From Salvator merianae (taxonomy: Eukaryota > Chordata > Lepidosauria > Squamata > Teiidae), in NCBI GenBank assembly GCA_003586115.2, contig QVOM02000112.1, positions 106,604,701-106,668,700 on the forward strand: a stretch of 64,000 bases of DNA, written 5' to 3'. The notes beneath the pieces are model-generated. The model was not told the origin of the DNA. It made no database searches and saw only the letters and a list, made by a program, of their open reading frames with translations. Shown in pieces: positions 32,909-44,524 of the stretch. Position 1 is the first letter of the stretch. Each line of letters begins with the position of its first letter. A program made the position numbers and the translations under genes.

Positions 32909-33178
32909 TGGCTTTAAGAACAAGACTGGACATATTCATGGAGATCAGGTGTATCAATGGCTACTAGAATGGATGCCTAGGTACTGCCTCCAGGGTGGAA
33001 AGACAGGCAGGATGCCTCTAAAGGCCATCTACAGGGAGTCGAGAGCAGGCAAAGGTTTTGCCTTCATCTTCTGCTTGAGCATGCCCAGAAGCAGTTAGAG
33101 GGCCACTCTGTGAGACAGGATGCCGGAGCAGATGGGCTGTGGCTTGATCCAGCAGGGCTCATCTTATGTTCTTATGTT
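32909..33178 (+). mobile_element. CR1/L3-type LINE 3' end
   Basis: It runs from GGCTTTAAGAACAAGACTGG through GTGTATCAATGGCTACTAGA to the terminal ATCTTATGTTCTTATGTT. It is very close to 10650-10914. The plus-strand frame across it translates 3' UTR and is not a gene. Confidence 0.88.
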
Positions 33179-34491
33179 CATGCACAGGTGCAGATGGGGT
33201 TCACAGAAATGTGGCCTGTTTCACTGTGGTGAAGGCCCAGCTCACTGTGCAAGAATTGGTTTCATGACTTGGACGGCGATTGAAGTCCTCCGTGTACCTT
33301 GTGCCCCTTCACTACAAGGGCAGATGTCAATTCCCTTCCAAAGCATTTTTAATTCCGTATGGAGATCTGGCCAGTATCTGAAAGTCAGGGTTAGAGGGCT
33401 GCATTGTAGGAGTGCTCTGATCTGGGTTTTGCTCCTGCAGTTCATTTCACCACCAAGCTAGAAAGCATCCTGTTTTGAACCAGTGACGCTACCTAGCCTA
33501 GTGACAAAATAGCTGTAGCAAAAAGATAACTCCCACAATGCAAATTGATCAGAATTCAAAGCATACATCAATATTTCAAATATTCAGCCCAATAAAACCC
33601 TATTCCTACTCTTCCTTTTTTTTTGTTGCTTTAAATGACTTGCCAAGAGATGTTGTGATTTCACTTTTAGCTTCAAGACTCTCAACCAGTGTAAGATGCT
33701 CATACATTTCTGTGGCTGCTGTCATGGCAGGTGAGCTAGCATCCACACTGCTGAAATCCTGGTTTGGGTCTGTTCCAGCCCTCACAGTGCAGATGGCCAC
33801 CACACCACTGGATCTGTTCCAGCATCGAATGATATGCTGGCAAGTGTGAGCAAGTCCAGCATTCTTTCAGCACAGCCTTATGTGGCCATGTGGATCCTAT
33901 TTCAGACTTGTAGAATGGTTATCCCTTTTGTTGCTCCATTGACTTAAGATGTGTTCAGACTAGCTGTTTCAGTAGCCTTCTGGGTGAATTTGGTGCTGGG
34001 GGGCCAAACTGGAAATAAAAGCATTTGCCTTACACTGCCTCCAAGACTGTAATGATTTGTCCCTTCAACAGCCGGGAGAAAACAACTCTCAAGTCACCTT
34101 ACTCTGAGCAGAAAGTGCATCCACCAATCACAGTCTTGAATTGTTTGGAGGAGGAGCCCATTGAACAATCAGGGAGGGGCACCAGCAAGCTCTTGCTGGC
34201 AGCCAGAGTTTCCTTTTGAACTCAATAATTAAGCGGATCGAACAAACCTGAAACTAAAAACATTGCTCCTATCCTGCCTTCCTTAGAAATGTACTTTAAA
34301 AGCATGTAGACTTCATATGAAACTGCAAAGTGAGGAGAGAGAGACTTGAGTTAAAAACAATTCCATTTGCAATTGCAAATAAAAACCTGGCAGTTAAGGA
34401 GCTTCAGCAAAGAGGCTGGAATTTCCTACCCAGTGGCCAATCAGTGAGCAGCACCCCCTGCAGTCATGGTAGGCTGCCTGTTGAAGTGAAC
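33179..34491. other. unassigned sequence
   Basis: GATGTGTTCAGACTAGC near 33950 resembles the end of the H7 MITE but has no partner. No gene is seen. Confidence 0.35.
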
Positions 34492-34751
34492 AGGCTGCAC
34501 TTCAGGTGAGTTTTGAATTGTCTATTCATATAGCATGCATGATCAATGCATTGGTCTGGAAGTGAACGCACCTTACCAGAAGGTGAATAACACCTCCTGG
34601 TAAGGCTGTGGAGCACTAATTAGTGCTCCTCAGGTATCTATGATCAGAGCGGCTGTAGCCCGTTCCCAGCCACTCAGACCTCCACAAGGTGTGGATGCAC
34701 TTGGCTAGCAAGCATGCTTGATGCTTGCTAGAAGAAAGTGCGAACAGGCCC
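34492..34751. mobile_element. H1 MITE, left end unclear
   Basis: The right end is GAAAGTGCGAACAGGCCC. Hairpins: TTACCAGAAGGTG...CACCTCCTGGTAA (34573-34603), GTGGAGCACTAATTAGTGCT (34608 onward), and GGCTAGCAAGCAT with ATGCTTGCTAG (34702-34731). A second H1 element starts 35 bp to the right. Confidence 0.65.
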
Positions 34752-34785
34752 ACGCTGAGCAGCCTAATTCAGGACTGGCCACATT

Positions 34786-35448
34786 GGGCCTGTTCGCACT
34801 TAGCAAAAGGTGAGCTTCGGGACGCACGCTAGTATGGAGCTTCCGCACTTCCGTCCGGCCCGAGCTCACCCGAAATTCCCCCACCCTCACCCAATGCTTA
34901 CCAGAACCCAACCAGCGGTGGTGAGGAAGTTTGCAGTCCGCGTCCCCACCAACGCGATCAGGTTCGGTTCCGGTAAGCATTCATCCGCACTTTCCCGGCG
35001 GCAGCCATCTTCTGGGCGATCAGCCCGCCCTTCATGCATTGCGTGACCATGTGCTCATGCAATGCATGATGGGCAATGGAGTCCACCGCTTCACACAGGC
35101 CCGAATGGGCCCGTACGAGGCTCCAATGGACCCCACGCCGCCGCGATCGGGCCAGGGACGCTGGACGAGGCGGCGCTGCGCCCTGTCCTGCATTCTGGTG
35201 CCCGATCACGGGCACGAATGGCGGTCACCGCGGCAGCAGCCTACAAAGCGTCAGGCTGCTGCCAAGGCGACTGGGAGGCCTGCGCGGCACGCCGTGATGA
35301 CATCATCACCGTGCGGGCCTCCCGGTCACCAGGGCAGCAGCCTGACGCTTGCTGGCCGCTGTTATCCAGCTTGGGGTGTGTTTTCAGGCCCCATCGTGCA
35401 GACGGTGTCTAATTAGCCCAGTCTAGCGTGGAAGGTGCGAACACGCCC
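34786..35448. mobile_element. H1 MITE, long CpG-rich copy with ATT duplication
   Basis: The ends are GGGCCTGTTCGCACTTAG and GGTGCGAACACGCCC, with ATT at 34783-34785 and 35449-35451. At 663 bp it is the longest H1 member. It keeps many CpG sites, suggesting a young insertion. Palindromes include ATGCATTGCGTGA/TCATGCAATGCAT (35034-35068), GTGCCCG/CGGGCAC (35199 onward), GGCAGCAGCCT/AGGCTGCTGCC (35232-35263), and GGGAGGCC...GGGCCTCCC enclosing GTGATGA-CA-TCATCAC (35294-35309). Frames up to 161 codons on both strands arise from these arms. No transposase. Confidence 0.85.
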
Positions 35449-35774
35449 ATTATAACTTTCATTTCCTCTGTTACTCAACAACAATTCGATTGCATCCTAT
35501 TTTGTGCTTTTGTTTGAAATCACATGTTAGGAGTCCATATACCTATTCTGCACATTGTGTGCCTGTGTTGATACGGACTATTAATATAAAATACTGTTTT
35601 TCAAGCCATGCTTTCATAACACTATGTACCTTATATGACTTTTTTCCTTATATCAGTTCATTATAGATCTAGAGAAGTTTGTGATCTAGCTGCATGGTGA
35701 ACCACAGATGACCTTGGGTGTGTCAATTCACTGCAAATAGAAATAGAAAAAGTAAAACACCATCCAAAATAAAT
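35449..35774. other. unassigned spacer
   Basis: No recognised feature. Confidence 0.3.
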
Positions 35775-35858
35775 TTATCACCACAGCCCAAGACATCTCT
35801 TTAGGTGTCCTCTCCCAATTATCTTAGATGCTTGCTAATGTCAAGTGCAAACAGGCCC
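35775..35858. mobile_element. H1 MITE, right-end fragment
   Basis: GCTTGCTAATGTCAAGTGCA followed by AACAGGCCC is the H1 right end. The left boundary is arbitrary. Confidence 0.55.
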
Positions 35859-36535
35859 TCTATTTCCCATGTCTCCCTGTTCAGGCTGGTACCCATTTGC
35901 CCCTGTCCATTATTTAGGAGGCATGTTAAAGGTACAGAGATAATTATTGCCTCAAATTTTGTAGGATGCTTTGAAGCATCTGTTTCAATCATCCTGCTTC
36001 TACTGTACTCCAACTTCAGTTCACAAACTGCTAGAATTAACTGTCAGTTTGACATACTAGATGGGGAACTCCTCATTATGAAAGTCCATTGAAGCTTTTT
36101 GCCTTTACTGTTAATAATTATCTTCTAAAAGGAAAGATTCATCAAATCCTTTTTGTGGGAGGAAAAAGTGGGGGGCTGAGAAAAGCAAGTTATTTGAATG
36201 CAAAGACAGAGAGAAAGAGAGCAAACCCTCTATTTCAGTGTCCTCAAATTAATGGCATTTGGATTTAGAAGACAAATTTTGGTGAGTCATATGGTTTAAA
36301 ACTACTGTAACCAAACAGCATGAAAACATCCAGCAGCTACCTTTTCAAGGCATGTCATGGTGTATAGAATTAACATCATGCCTTCAGAGAATCAGGACCT
36401 GTTCAAGCTATACATCTTCTACTATGACAAGCTGCACTATCTGTGCTCAGCAGTCATGTTTTATTATGCATGAAATTTGCACAAACTACACATGTTGCAC
36501 AGTTTACAACTTCCACTTTAGTCATGAGACTCATG
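35859..36535. other. unassigned sequence
   Basis: No recognised gene or repeat. Confidence 0.3.
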
Positions 36536-37001
36536 GGGCATTTTTGCACTTATCACATTAGAACAGAATAATTAGAACAGATACTGTCTGCACTGCATGG
36601 CCTTAGTGCCTTACCTGAAGCAGACCACTGGCTTTTATGGTGCAAATGCCATTAGTCATGCTTGATGCTTACCATGGCAGTGACTGGGAAGCATCTGGCC
36701 ATGGTGACCACCAGGGCCACACAGCATGCAGGTGTGTGCAGCACGTGCAGGTGTAATCAGCCGATTGTGCAGGCATAATCGGTTGGTCACATAGGCCTGG
36801 CTGCCGTGCTGCAAGGTAAGTGTGAATGCTCATTACTTGCAGCTGATTATCAGCCCCCAGTAAAGGGGTGGAGCACATACAGCTGGAAGAAATCGGGAGC
36901 AGTGTTATGCTGCTCCCAGCCGGTCAGGCCTCTGCCAAGTGAAGATGCACTTTGGTAGCAAGCATCCTTGACACTTGCTAGCAACAAGTGCTAATTGGCC
37001 C
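36536..37001. mobile_element. H1 MITE with ATG target duplication
   Basis: The ends are GGGCATTTTTGCACTTATC and ACAAGTGCTAATTGGCCC, with ATG at 36533-36535 and 37002-37004. Hairpins: GGGAGCAGTG...GCTGCTCCC (36895-36918), the GGTAGCAAGC/GCTTGCTAGC-type pair near 36952-36983, and CCATGG-centred pairs. Non-coding. Confidence 0.8.
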
Positions 37002-37861
37002 ATGTTGACTGAACCTGAATAGCAGCACTTAGAATTGAGTGTGAACAGAACCTCGTAACTTTGTTGTTCTGTCTTCTTTCAGCTCCACACACAAACTCAC
37101 ATGTGTGCATACAAACACACACACATATACATGCCACACCTCCACTTATCATCAGAGGCACCTGCAAAAAGCACCTTCACTGCTGTGTACCAACACATGG
37201 CAGCAAGAGGCACATCATGACAAATATACCACCTCAGATGTGGGCGCACCACCATCTGAGGAGTCTGTTCTGCAAAGTACAGTTTTTCACCCTTAAGAGG
37301 ATGCCTCTATCTTTTGGAGCAGTGATCATGGCACCTTGCTCCAGGTTCCTGCACAGAGGGTGCCTCCTCCTGCAAGCAGAAATCAGGGCATATTCTTACT
37401 ACAATAGCCCACTCTTATTCACAAGGGTTCCATTCTGCAAAAACAAAATGGCTTTGAAAACTTGCAATAATGAGAGTAGTGACCATTTGAGATAAGAGCT
37501 GGAAAATGACAACTTCTGGATTTCCTCTTCGAAATAGTTGAGTTTTCACGCATTTTACGCTATTTCCTAGGGATATGCTGAACTGCTGTTCATCAAACAC
37601 AAATAGCAGTTAGAGGCCAATGACTGTTAGATGCTTTTCCTGACAGCCCTGGTTCCTTTGGGCACCACTTCCTTATATGTGAGTAAACCATGCAAAGAGG
37701 GGAACTTGTCCTTTATGATGTGAAGCTGTACAAGCATGATGACTGTTGCCCTCACTGAGCATGCAATGCTGAGGAAGAGCATGGTGCCTGCACAGGTGCC
37801 ACATTCCTCCCTTGCTAAGTCATCATAAGCACCATTGTGGCACTTTAGTGGCAGAACTGTT
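37002..37861. other. unassigned; short CA-rich tract
   Basis: An imperfect CA repeat lies at 37084-37131. A pyrimidine tract followed by CAG (37059-37082) looks like a splice acceptor. The frame behind it (37061-37495) has no domain or recognisable similarity, so no exon is called. Confidence 0.35.
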
Positions 37862-38208
37862 CAGAGATGTGCAAAATTCAATTCACGTTTACAAATTCAA
37901 TTGAATATTTCACATTTGTGGATATTTGCATCAAAACGAAAATGCAGTTTTTCACATTTCCAAAATTTGATCGCATTGAACCAGTCTCCCCACTTGCAAA
38001 ACAAAACTTGATTGAGTGTTTGTGTTTTCGCTGGGGTTTTGCCCATGAAGAAGGCATTCTCAATGGGAACAATGGTATTTCTACCTATGAAAAACACAAA
38101 ATCGAATACAAAAAAGTGGTTTTTCAATGTGATGATTCACAGAGAAAGGGAAAATATGGGTTTTCACTTTGACAGTGAAGCAAACAAATTTTGTACGTGC
38201 ACACTGTA
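37862..38208. mobile_element. hAT-a MITE (GAGATGTGCA ends)
   Basis: The left end is CAGAGATGTGCAAAATTC and the right end TTTTGTACGTGCACACTG. The flanking octamers GAACTGTT (37854-37861) and GAGCTATT (38209-38216) agree at 6 of 8. The interior is rich in short A/T words (TTCACATTT, GTGAAA) arranged as inverted copies. Non-coding. The three overlapping frames are by-products. Confidence 0.55.
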
Positions 38209-39565
38209 GAGCTATTTTAAGAGCTCTCAGAGCTCTTCAAACTGCTCTTTCTCCAAGACAGCAGCTCTGCTTGAGGAGAGTTACTGGTTGCTTCTGCAGC
38301 ATTCTGGCGTTTGAACCCAGGAAGTGACTCAGGTTCACTATTCTTCAGTGTGAAAGCAGGGCACGACAGTACAGTGCTTCCCCTGACTTGTGTGGATCCT
38401 GCCCATATTGGTTGGGGCTGATAATAACTGCAGTTCACAGGTTTTGGAAGATAGCAAGTTCGAATAAGGCTGCCTGAAATTTGATAATCGCCTGTTTGCA
38501 TAGCCAGCTTGTGATTTCATAAAGGGAATTCTCTTTCTTTCTCAAACACCAGACAAGACTGGTGAGCTGTCTTCCGCTTGATGGGACCTGAGTCTCTAAC
38601 ATAAGCTTCCTTCATTCTTTCAAACTCCTAAAAAAATGCAACTTATATCTCAAAAGACGAAGGATTCTGAAGGAAAGGCCATGTTTGCAATGCAATTGAA
38701 ACGGATGAGATAGGAAGTTATTATGGCATGAATAGGGCATTCATGAAAGACAGAGGGAGAAAAGTCAAAGACAATTCCTGCAGTTTTACTGGAGTGGTGA
38801 CAGGTGGACTTATAGCTCAAGGAAGTAAAAAGGAGAGAAGAGGCAGGGGAGAACAGAGCCAAGAACTGGGAACAAATTAAAAGTCTGGCTTCCTTGAGTC
38901 ACATGCTCTCATTGAAGAGTTATGTTCAGTCTTTGCAAATAAGCAGATGCATGGACATACTAAAAAGGAACTTTAGGCATAAGCTGAAAATGTGAAACAG
39001 AGATTAACAGGGTAAATGATGTGTTTTATAAGCAAAGTGACTGGCTAGCAGTCAGATGGGAGGCACCTGGAGGCGTCTGGCTTTATAGAAGCACCCTCTG
39101 CACCACATTGCTGCATGTTTCCACATACCCACTTCCAGTCCAGAAGGGCATCTGAAGACGCCGTGGCTGAGGCACTCATCCTCCAAGCACTATTTTAGCC
39201 CCTTGCCCCCAGGCACCTCAGGCAGGCACCTCTCTTTCCAATAGGTGTTTTATACCCCCCCAAATTGAGACACAACACCACATGGGGAGACATGATCTTA
39301 TTAGCTGCTTGCACCTGATTGAATAGCATCCCTTGGAGGGTACAGACACTATTTTGCAGCACAACGTAAAATAGTACAAACACAAGAATAGTATTTATGG
39401 CTTGATCCTATTGCTGTTTATCCTTCTGCAAAGACAATGCAACCTGTGAAACTGATGCTTTGAGGCAAACATGCACTTGAAAAATATGCTGTCTCACCTT
39501 CAGAGAGTAAATAGCTAGTCTTTCATTGTTTGTCTTTCACCAAAGAAGCCTGTGGCTAAAAGATA
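38209..39565. other. unassigned sequence
   Basis: A small palindrome AAGAGCTCT/AGAGCTCTT is at 38219-38237. AGATGGGAGGCACCTGGAGG near 39054 recalls the H5 terminus. No gene is seen. Confidence 0.35.
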
Positions 39566-39655
39566 AAGATGCCATCAAGTCAAACCCGACTCCCAGGGAC
39601 TGTTCATTCATGGAGTGATTTGCTATTATTCTCTTCTGGGGAGATGCTGAGCATT
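39566..39655 (-). mobile_element. SINE 3' part, minus strand
   Basis: ATGCCATCAAGTCAAACCCG followed by ACTCCCAGGGACTGTTCATT resembles the inverted 3' half of the tRNA-derived SINEs (compare 22395-22470). The head is missing. Confidence 0.5.
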
Positions 39656-39688
39656 TTCAGAATGTTGTTCTATAGCCCAGAGCCTGCC

Positions 39689-39837
39689 TGCCTGCCTTCC
39701 TTCCTTCCTTCCTTCCTTCCTTCCTTCCTTCCTTTCCTTTTTTCTTTCTTTCCTTCCTTCCTTCCTTCCTTCCTTCCTTCCTTCCTTCCTTCCCTCCCTC
39801 CCTCCCTCCCTCCCTCCCTCTTTTCTTTTCTTTCTTA
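39689..39837. repeat. (CCTT)n/(CCCT)n polypyrimidine microsatellite
   Basis: About 150 bp of CCTT units pass into CCCT units, with an interruption (CCTTTTTTCTTTC) at 39734-39752. Mirror-symmetric polypyrimidine tracts of this length can form triplex DNA. The repetitive LPSFLPSF frame is a translation of it. Confidence 0.97.
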
Positions 39838-40077
39838 ATGGAAGCTGCAGGGAACATAGCAACACTGTCCAAATCATCCTTGTTATTTCCTGTTGCTTAT
39901 TTTGTTGTTGCTGCTGGTTAGATAGCATTAAATTGGAGTTGATTCCTGGTGATTGCATTGATAGTTGTACAAAAGAGGAAATTTTGGCAGGTGTTGCAAT
40001 AAATTTCCTCTTTTGTACTGCTTTGTGTCAACCATGGAGTGTTCTTGGCACATACAGAAGTGGTTCATCATTACTTT

Positions 40078-40448
40078 GGGCCTGTTTGCACTGTACAGCC
40101 TAGAATAATTTAACAAAGGTAGGCAGTAGAAGACCCCACAGTGTGGCAGTCATTCTCACTGCAAGGACTGGAATAGTCCTGTACCGGGCCTTCAGCACTC
40201 AAAGTGCAGATGGCCAGCCTGACCATCATGGCAGTGGCTGCAGCAACATCTGGCCATTGCCGTGGTGATCGGGGACACAGCATGCAACAACTGATCCTGG
40301 TCAAGCTGTGGACAACTATTTTGTTGTCCACGGCTAGTAGCATCTGAGAGTGACTGTAGATGCTCCTGGATGCTGTGGTGGCAAGGTCATGCAGACACAC
40401 TTACCCAGTGAGTGTAATCATTCACTAAGGGTAAAGTGCAACAGGCCC
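40078..40448. mobile_element. H1 MITE with TTT target duplication
   Basis: The ends are GGGCCTGTTTGCACTGTAC and GTAAAGTGCAACAGGCCC, with TTT at 40075-40077 and 40449-40451. The central hairpin has arms GTGGACAAC/GTTGTCCAC, where other copies have GTGGAGCAC/GTGCTCCAC: both arms changed together. The right subterminal pair is ACCCAGTGAGTG/ATTCACTAAGGGT. Confidence 0.85.
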
Positions 40449-41611
40449 TTTCTTCTATGAAGTTGCTGGGAAATAAAAAACCCACAATCCTCTATTCTCC
40501 ACACAGTTGATGTATGACTGGGCTATGGCTGTTCCTGCAGCTACTTTCCTATAGTTCACCTTTAATGCCCTTCACTGATGATATGCATTGATCTTTATTA
40601 ATAGAGAAACGTGAAAAGAGCAAGCTTAGCCCCTTTCCACTTTGGGTGGTAAACCAGACCATTGTCTGGTCTGTGCCTCTGCCTTCTGCATTCTAATATG
40701 GGATAGAAGAGCTTCTCCAATCATGCTTTGTCCACATTTGGCAAGGTATGGGCCAAGTGAGGGTGCCCAAATGGTGCCCAAGGCCACTATAGCCATAGAC
40801 CTTGAGGATGAGGTTTACAACCAGACCAAGGTTGGTATACAAGACCATGGAGGTGTGTGGGTGGCACAACCCCATAGTCCAATATAGAATTGGTGATCCT
40901 TTTCTGCAATGCTCCAGGAAGCACTTCTGGAAGTGGGTTTGCCCCCAAAATGAGCAGACCAGAAACTCTGAAAGCCAGGAACAAACATTCCTGGCCTTTG
41001 GAGCCTCAGTGTTGCCTTTAAGAGCTGTTTTAGAGACAGTAGATGGACATGCAGTAGCATGGGCTGTCTGAATGTGGACAACTTGTGTATCCTGAGATGA
41101 AGCAGTCCCTCCCTGTCCTGGGATATGAAGATCAAGTATGGAAATTGCCCACGATCGATGTTTCAGAGCAGCTGGCCATGAGATCATCCTTTTCTCTCCC
41201 TGCCTTTAGGATGGGACTGAGGCACCCTTCAGGGGAAAGCCAGATATAATGGCAAGCCAGCTTTTGCCCCTCACCTTGTCAGCTAATGATCATCTTTCCA
41301 TATTTTCTTTCCTTCAACATGGCACTGAAGTTATTTGAGTTCACTACAGACCCTTATCCCCTACCCTGAGTTTTCTTTCCAGAACTTGCTCAAACAGTAG
41401 GACATTGGGCTGCTTATACATTGCCGAACAATGAAGAAGTGCATTTCCAGTAAAGGGAGGCAGAGATGTATAGAAAATATGCTAATAATATGTACAACTG
41501 CAAATTTAGAGATGGTTGATGTAACTAAAAAGGAATACAACTCAACATGGTAAGACTAACCAGGTGAAATAAATGTTTGCTTGGTCTCTTGTCAATGTGG
41601 CAATGTTGATG
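40449..41611. other. unassigned; hairpin-rich 40630-41130
   Basis: 40630-41130 starts CCCCTTTCCACTTTGGG and contains family G-like text (GGAAGTGGGTTTGCCCCC) and many short palindromes. It is probably a decayed MITE. The 164-codon minus frame (40693-41187) and the other frames mirror it and have no domain. Confidence 0.4.
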
Positions 41612-41803
41612 AGAGGTTGTGGCTGTGGTTCAGTGGTAGAGAAAACTTTCTGGAAAGCAGAGGATTGTAATTCCAATCCCCAGCTTTTCTCCAGATGCAG
41701 GCAATGGGAAACTACTTCTATAACTTTGCCAAGAAATCCACACAGAGGTACCTTTGGAGGTGTCCATGCAGTCAAGCCCAACTCAATGGTACCAAACATT
41801 AAT
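41612..41803 (+). mobile_element. tRNA-derived SINE with Bov-B-like tail
   Basis: The head TTGTGGCTGTGGTTCAGTGG is the A-box region. A degenerate B box (TAATTCCAATCCCC) is near 41669. The tail CAATGGGAAACTACTTCTAT...ACTCAATGGTACC is collinear with the SINE at 19012-19215. It is diverged but nearly full length. Confidence 0.8.
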
Positions 41804-42169
41804 TAATGTTGATGGGAAGCTTCAGAATCCTGTCCATTGCAGCTCTGTCTGGATCATCCAGGTGGAAACAGGGCAATTTTTTAAAAAGTTACCTGCCTCT
41901 TCTATTGTAGGCAGGTAGCTATAGCTGAGCTCCAGTTTGATGGAGGGGAAGAAGAGATGCCACAGCTGGAATTGCGTGCCCCTCCCTGCAGAAAAACAGG
42001 GATAGGAGTGCTATGGACCAAAAGCCTGTTTACTGCAACAAAGGTTCTCACTTCCCACTTCTGCTGTTTCCTTCCCTGTACAAACTGGGACTCAGGGATA
42101 CCTACACTAAAGGAAGCAGGTAACCTTAAAAAGAAAATGAATTTATGGGTCCAGCATGTTAGAGGGCAA
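41804..42169. other. unassigned sequence
   Basis: No recognised feature. Confidence 0.3.
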
Positions 42170-43148
42170 AGTGGTAAAAACAAAAAGGGACTGCAAGAAA
42201 AGCTTCAAAAGGATCTCTGCACATTGGGGGGACCGGGCATCAAAATGACAGATGTCCTTCAAGGTGGACAAATGTAAAGTGATCCACACTGGAGTTAAAA
42301 ATACTGACAACTCATATACAGTAATGGGAAGAGCTGACTGTGACTGATCAAGAAAGAGATCTTGGAATCAAAGTAGACCGTTCAATGAAAGTACCGACAC
42401 TGTGCATCTACAATAAAAATAAAAATAAGAAAGACCAGTAACATGTTAGGGATAATAAAAATTGGTATTGAAAACAGAGATGCTGCAGATATCATAATGC
42501 CCTTATACAAATCGATCTGGAATATTGTGTGCATTTTTGGTTGCCACATCTCAAAAAAGATATAGCAGAGTTGGAGAAGGTTCAGAGGAGGGTAGCTACA
42601 ATGATCAGGGGGCTGGAGGAGTTTCTGTACAAAGAAACATTGCAACATCTGGGGCTTTTTCATGTAGAAAGGAGACAAGTGAGAGGAGACATGATAGAGA
42701 TACATAAAATTATGCATGGTCTGGATAAAGTGGAAAAAAGAAGACATTCTTCTCCCTTTCCCAAAAAACTAGGATGAGGAGTAATCCAATGAAGCTGAAT
42801 CCTGGAGATACCAGAGCAGATGAAAGGAAAAAAAATATCCAATGCATAAATTAACTTTGGAATTAACTCCCATGAGATGCGGCATTGCCTACCTGCTTAG
42901 ATGGTATTAGGAAAAGTTTGATCCAATTCATGGAAGTCAGAGCTATTAATGGATATTAGCTGTGATGGCAACAGGAGGTGGTATGCCTCCAAAGGCTAGC
43001 TGCTAGAGACTGCAGGCAGAGCAAGATGTGTGCTTATGTCCTGATGGTAGTGTTCCCTGGACAGCTGGTTGGAGTCTAAGGGAACAAAATGCTACACTAG
43101 ATGGACCTTGGGTATGATCCAGTGAGCTATTTCTTATGTTCTTACGAT
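42170..43148 (+). mobile_element. CR1/L3-type LINE, longest 3' fragment
   Basis: It starts in the C-terminal third of ORF2 (GLQEKLQKDLC, corresponding to the ERIQKDLDKLE stretch of the intact CR1 at 55258). It continues through GGACAAATGTAAAGTGATCC (DKCKVIH), LEKVQRRVATMIRGLEEF, FHVERRQVRGDMIEIHKIMH and the 3' UTR to TTCTTATGTTCTTACG. Frames 42525-42777 cover only parts. Stops and shifts separate them, so it is inactive. Confidence 0.88.
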
Positions 43149-43280
43149 TCCTCCCTGGCTTCAGATCAATGTCTGTAAAACATGGCCACTATATCTCCTG
43201 TCCGATTGTCTCACCTAGCAGCTAGCCAGCACCAGACAGCAAATACGATGGAGCAGCAATTCACCATTTGCCCTTGATAT
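43149..43280. other. unassigned spacer
   Basis: No recognised feature. Confidence 0.3.
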
Positions 43281-43720
43281 TAGCGGTGTGCAAATTTAGT
43301 TCATTTTAGATGCAAATCAGTTCAACCCTGTTTAATTCAAGTCTAACTGCTCCCTGTTTGAAAGGGGTTGGTCTTATCAAACCAAACCAAGGATTTTCAA
43401 TCAAATACAATCCAACTGAATGGTTTGGTCTGAACTGTTCTAAAACAACCCTATCTAGCCTTTTTGTTACAAATGAGAATTGTGCAATTCTGCAATTCTG
43501 CATGTTCTGAGGCTGGGGCCGGGGGGGCAGAATTGTGCTATTCTCAGTTGTAATAAAAATAAAAAATAAATAACTGAACCATTCATGAAGCCATTTGAGT
43601 TCATTCTAGAACCAGGTCAGCATCTTTGACTTGGCTCTAGATCAAACAGAACTCAGTGAGGTTCAGTTCAATTTTATGTAAACCTTCAATGTTGAGTTCA
43701 TGCTGAGCTTGGCACGGGTG
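43281..43720. mobile_element. hAT-a-like MITE, right end unclear
   Basis: The left end TAGCGGTGTGCAAATTTAG fits the hAT-a terminus. The interior has inverted GGTTCA/TGAACC-type words, such as CTAGAACCAGGTCAG and TGAACTGAACC-like text. The right end around GGCACGGGTGTGTA is not a clean complement, and no duplication was found. Confidence 0.45.
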
Positions 43721-44524
43721 TGTATTTCTATTTTAGAAATTTCCTAGACTAGAATCTATGAACCCTATGCTTGTAATCTGCAACACAGGAAGCAGTGGCT
43801 TGTTTTGCCCTTTACATTTCCAGCACACCTTTGTTCCGATGTGCATGTGATTCCTGGGAGATCTTCCATCCAAGCACTTGCTAGACGGAGATCAGCTTAG
43901 CTTCAGCCAAGTTGATGACTTCACATTCCTTCAAACCATGCCCAGGGACATCCATGAACAGAGTCAAGTATGTTTCTTGCTTTTCTTCCGTGCTTGGGGG
44001 GCCTCAGCTCTTATCCAAGTAGCCGCTCCCATCTGAATGACTTGAACAACACGAAAGTAGCATAAATGCCTATCTCTAAAAGATTGCACTCCCTAGCACC
44101 AACTATAGCTTCTAATTACATCACCATCTAATTATCTTCCAAAACAAACACCTCCCATATGTCCGGCTGGCATCTGAAATGTGAATGATCTCAGCACTTC
44201 ATATAATATAGATTCCTTCCCTCTTAACCCGCTTATTTATTAATACTTTTGGATAATTTGAAATTCTTTCTGCCTCTTCTGTTTCTTTATAAGCTTTATA
44301 GACCCCTCTCCATTCCCCAAAGCATCCAATGACATATCTTCCAGCCATTTTCACCCCCAAATTGGTCTGCTAACCTGTAAGCCCCACAGTACAACCAACT
44401 GAAGATGTTTTGCTACTGATAGTAGGCTCACAAAAGCTGTTAGAATAAGACATGCTGGTGTCTTCTTGTCACCAACAAGAAAACACACATAATATAACAA
44501 AGATGCCATATGGAAAATACAGAT
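43721..44524. other. unassigned sequence
   Basis: 44396-44475 (CAACTGAAGATGTTTTGCTA, then CTCACAAAAGCTG) recalls a widespread squamate repeat with a similar CTGAAGA...AAAGCT arrangement, but the class could not be fixed. Confidence 0.35.

Noticed and set aside
34931..35416. 161-codon frame in a CpG-rich region, possible first exon
   Set aside because: It lies entirely inside an H1 MITE bounded by ATT duplications. Frames on both strands result from the palindromes.
34786..35448. CpG island promoter
   Set aside because: The CpGs belong to a transposable element with clear ends. Kept only as a finding about imitation of islands.
37059..37495. Pyrimidine tract plus CAG followed by a 144-codon frame, looking like an exon
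   Set aside because: No domain, a CA-repeat-derived His/Thr-rich start, and no supporting donor site or second exon.
39626..39958. Arg/Glu/Gly/Lys repeat protein (KEGRKEGR)
   Set aside because: Translation of the CCTT/CCCT microsatellite.
40693..41187. 164-codon minus-strand frame
   Set aside because: Low-information sequence over a hairpin-rich block with overlapping frames on both strands. No recognisable motif.
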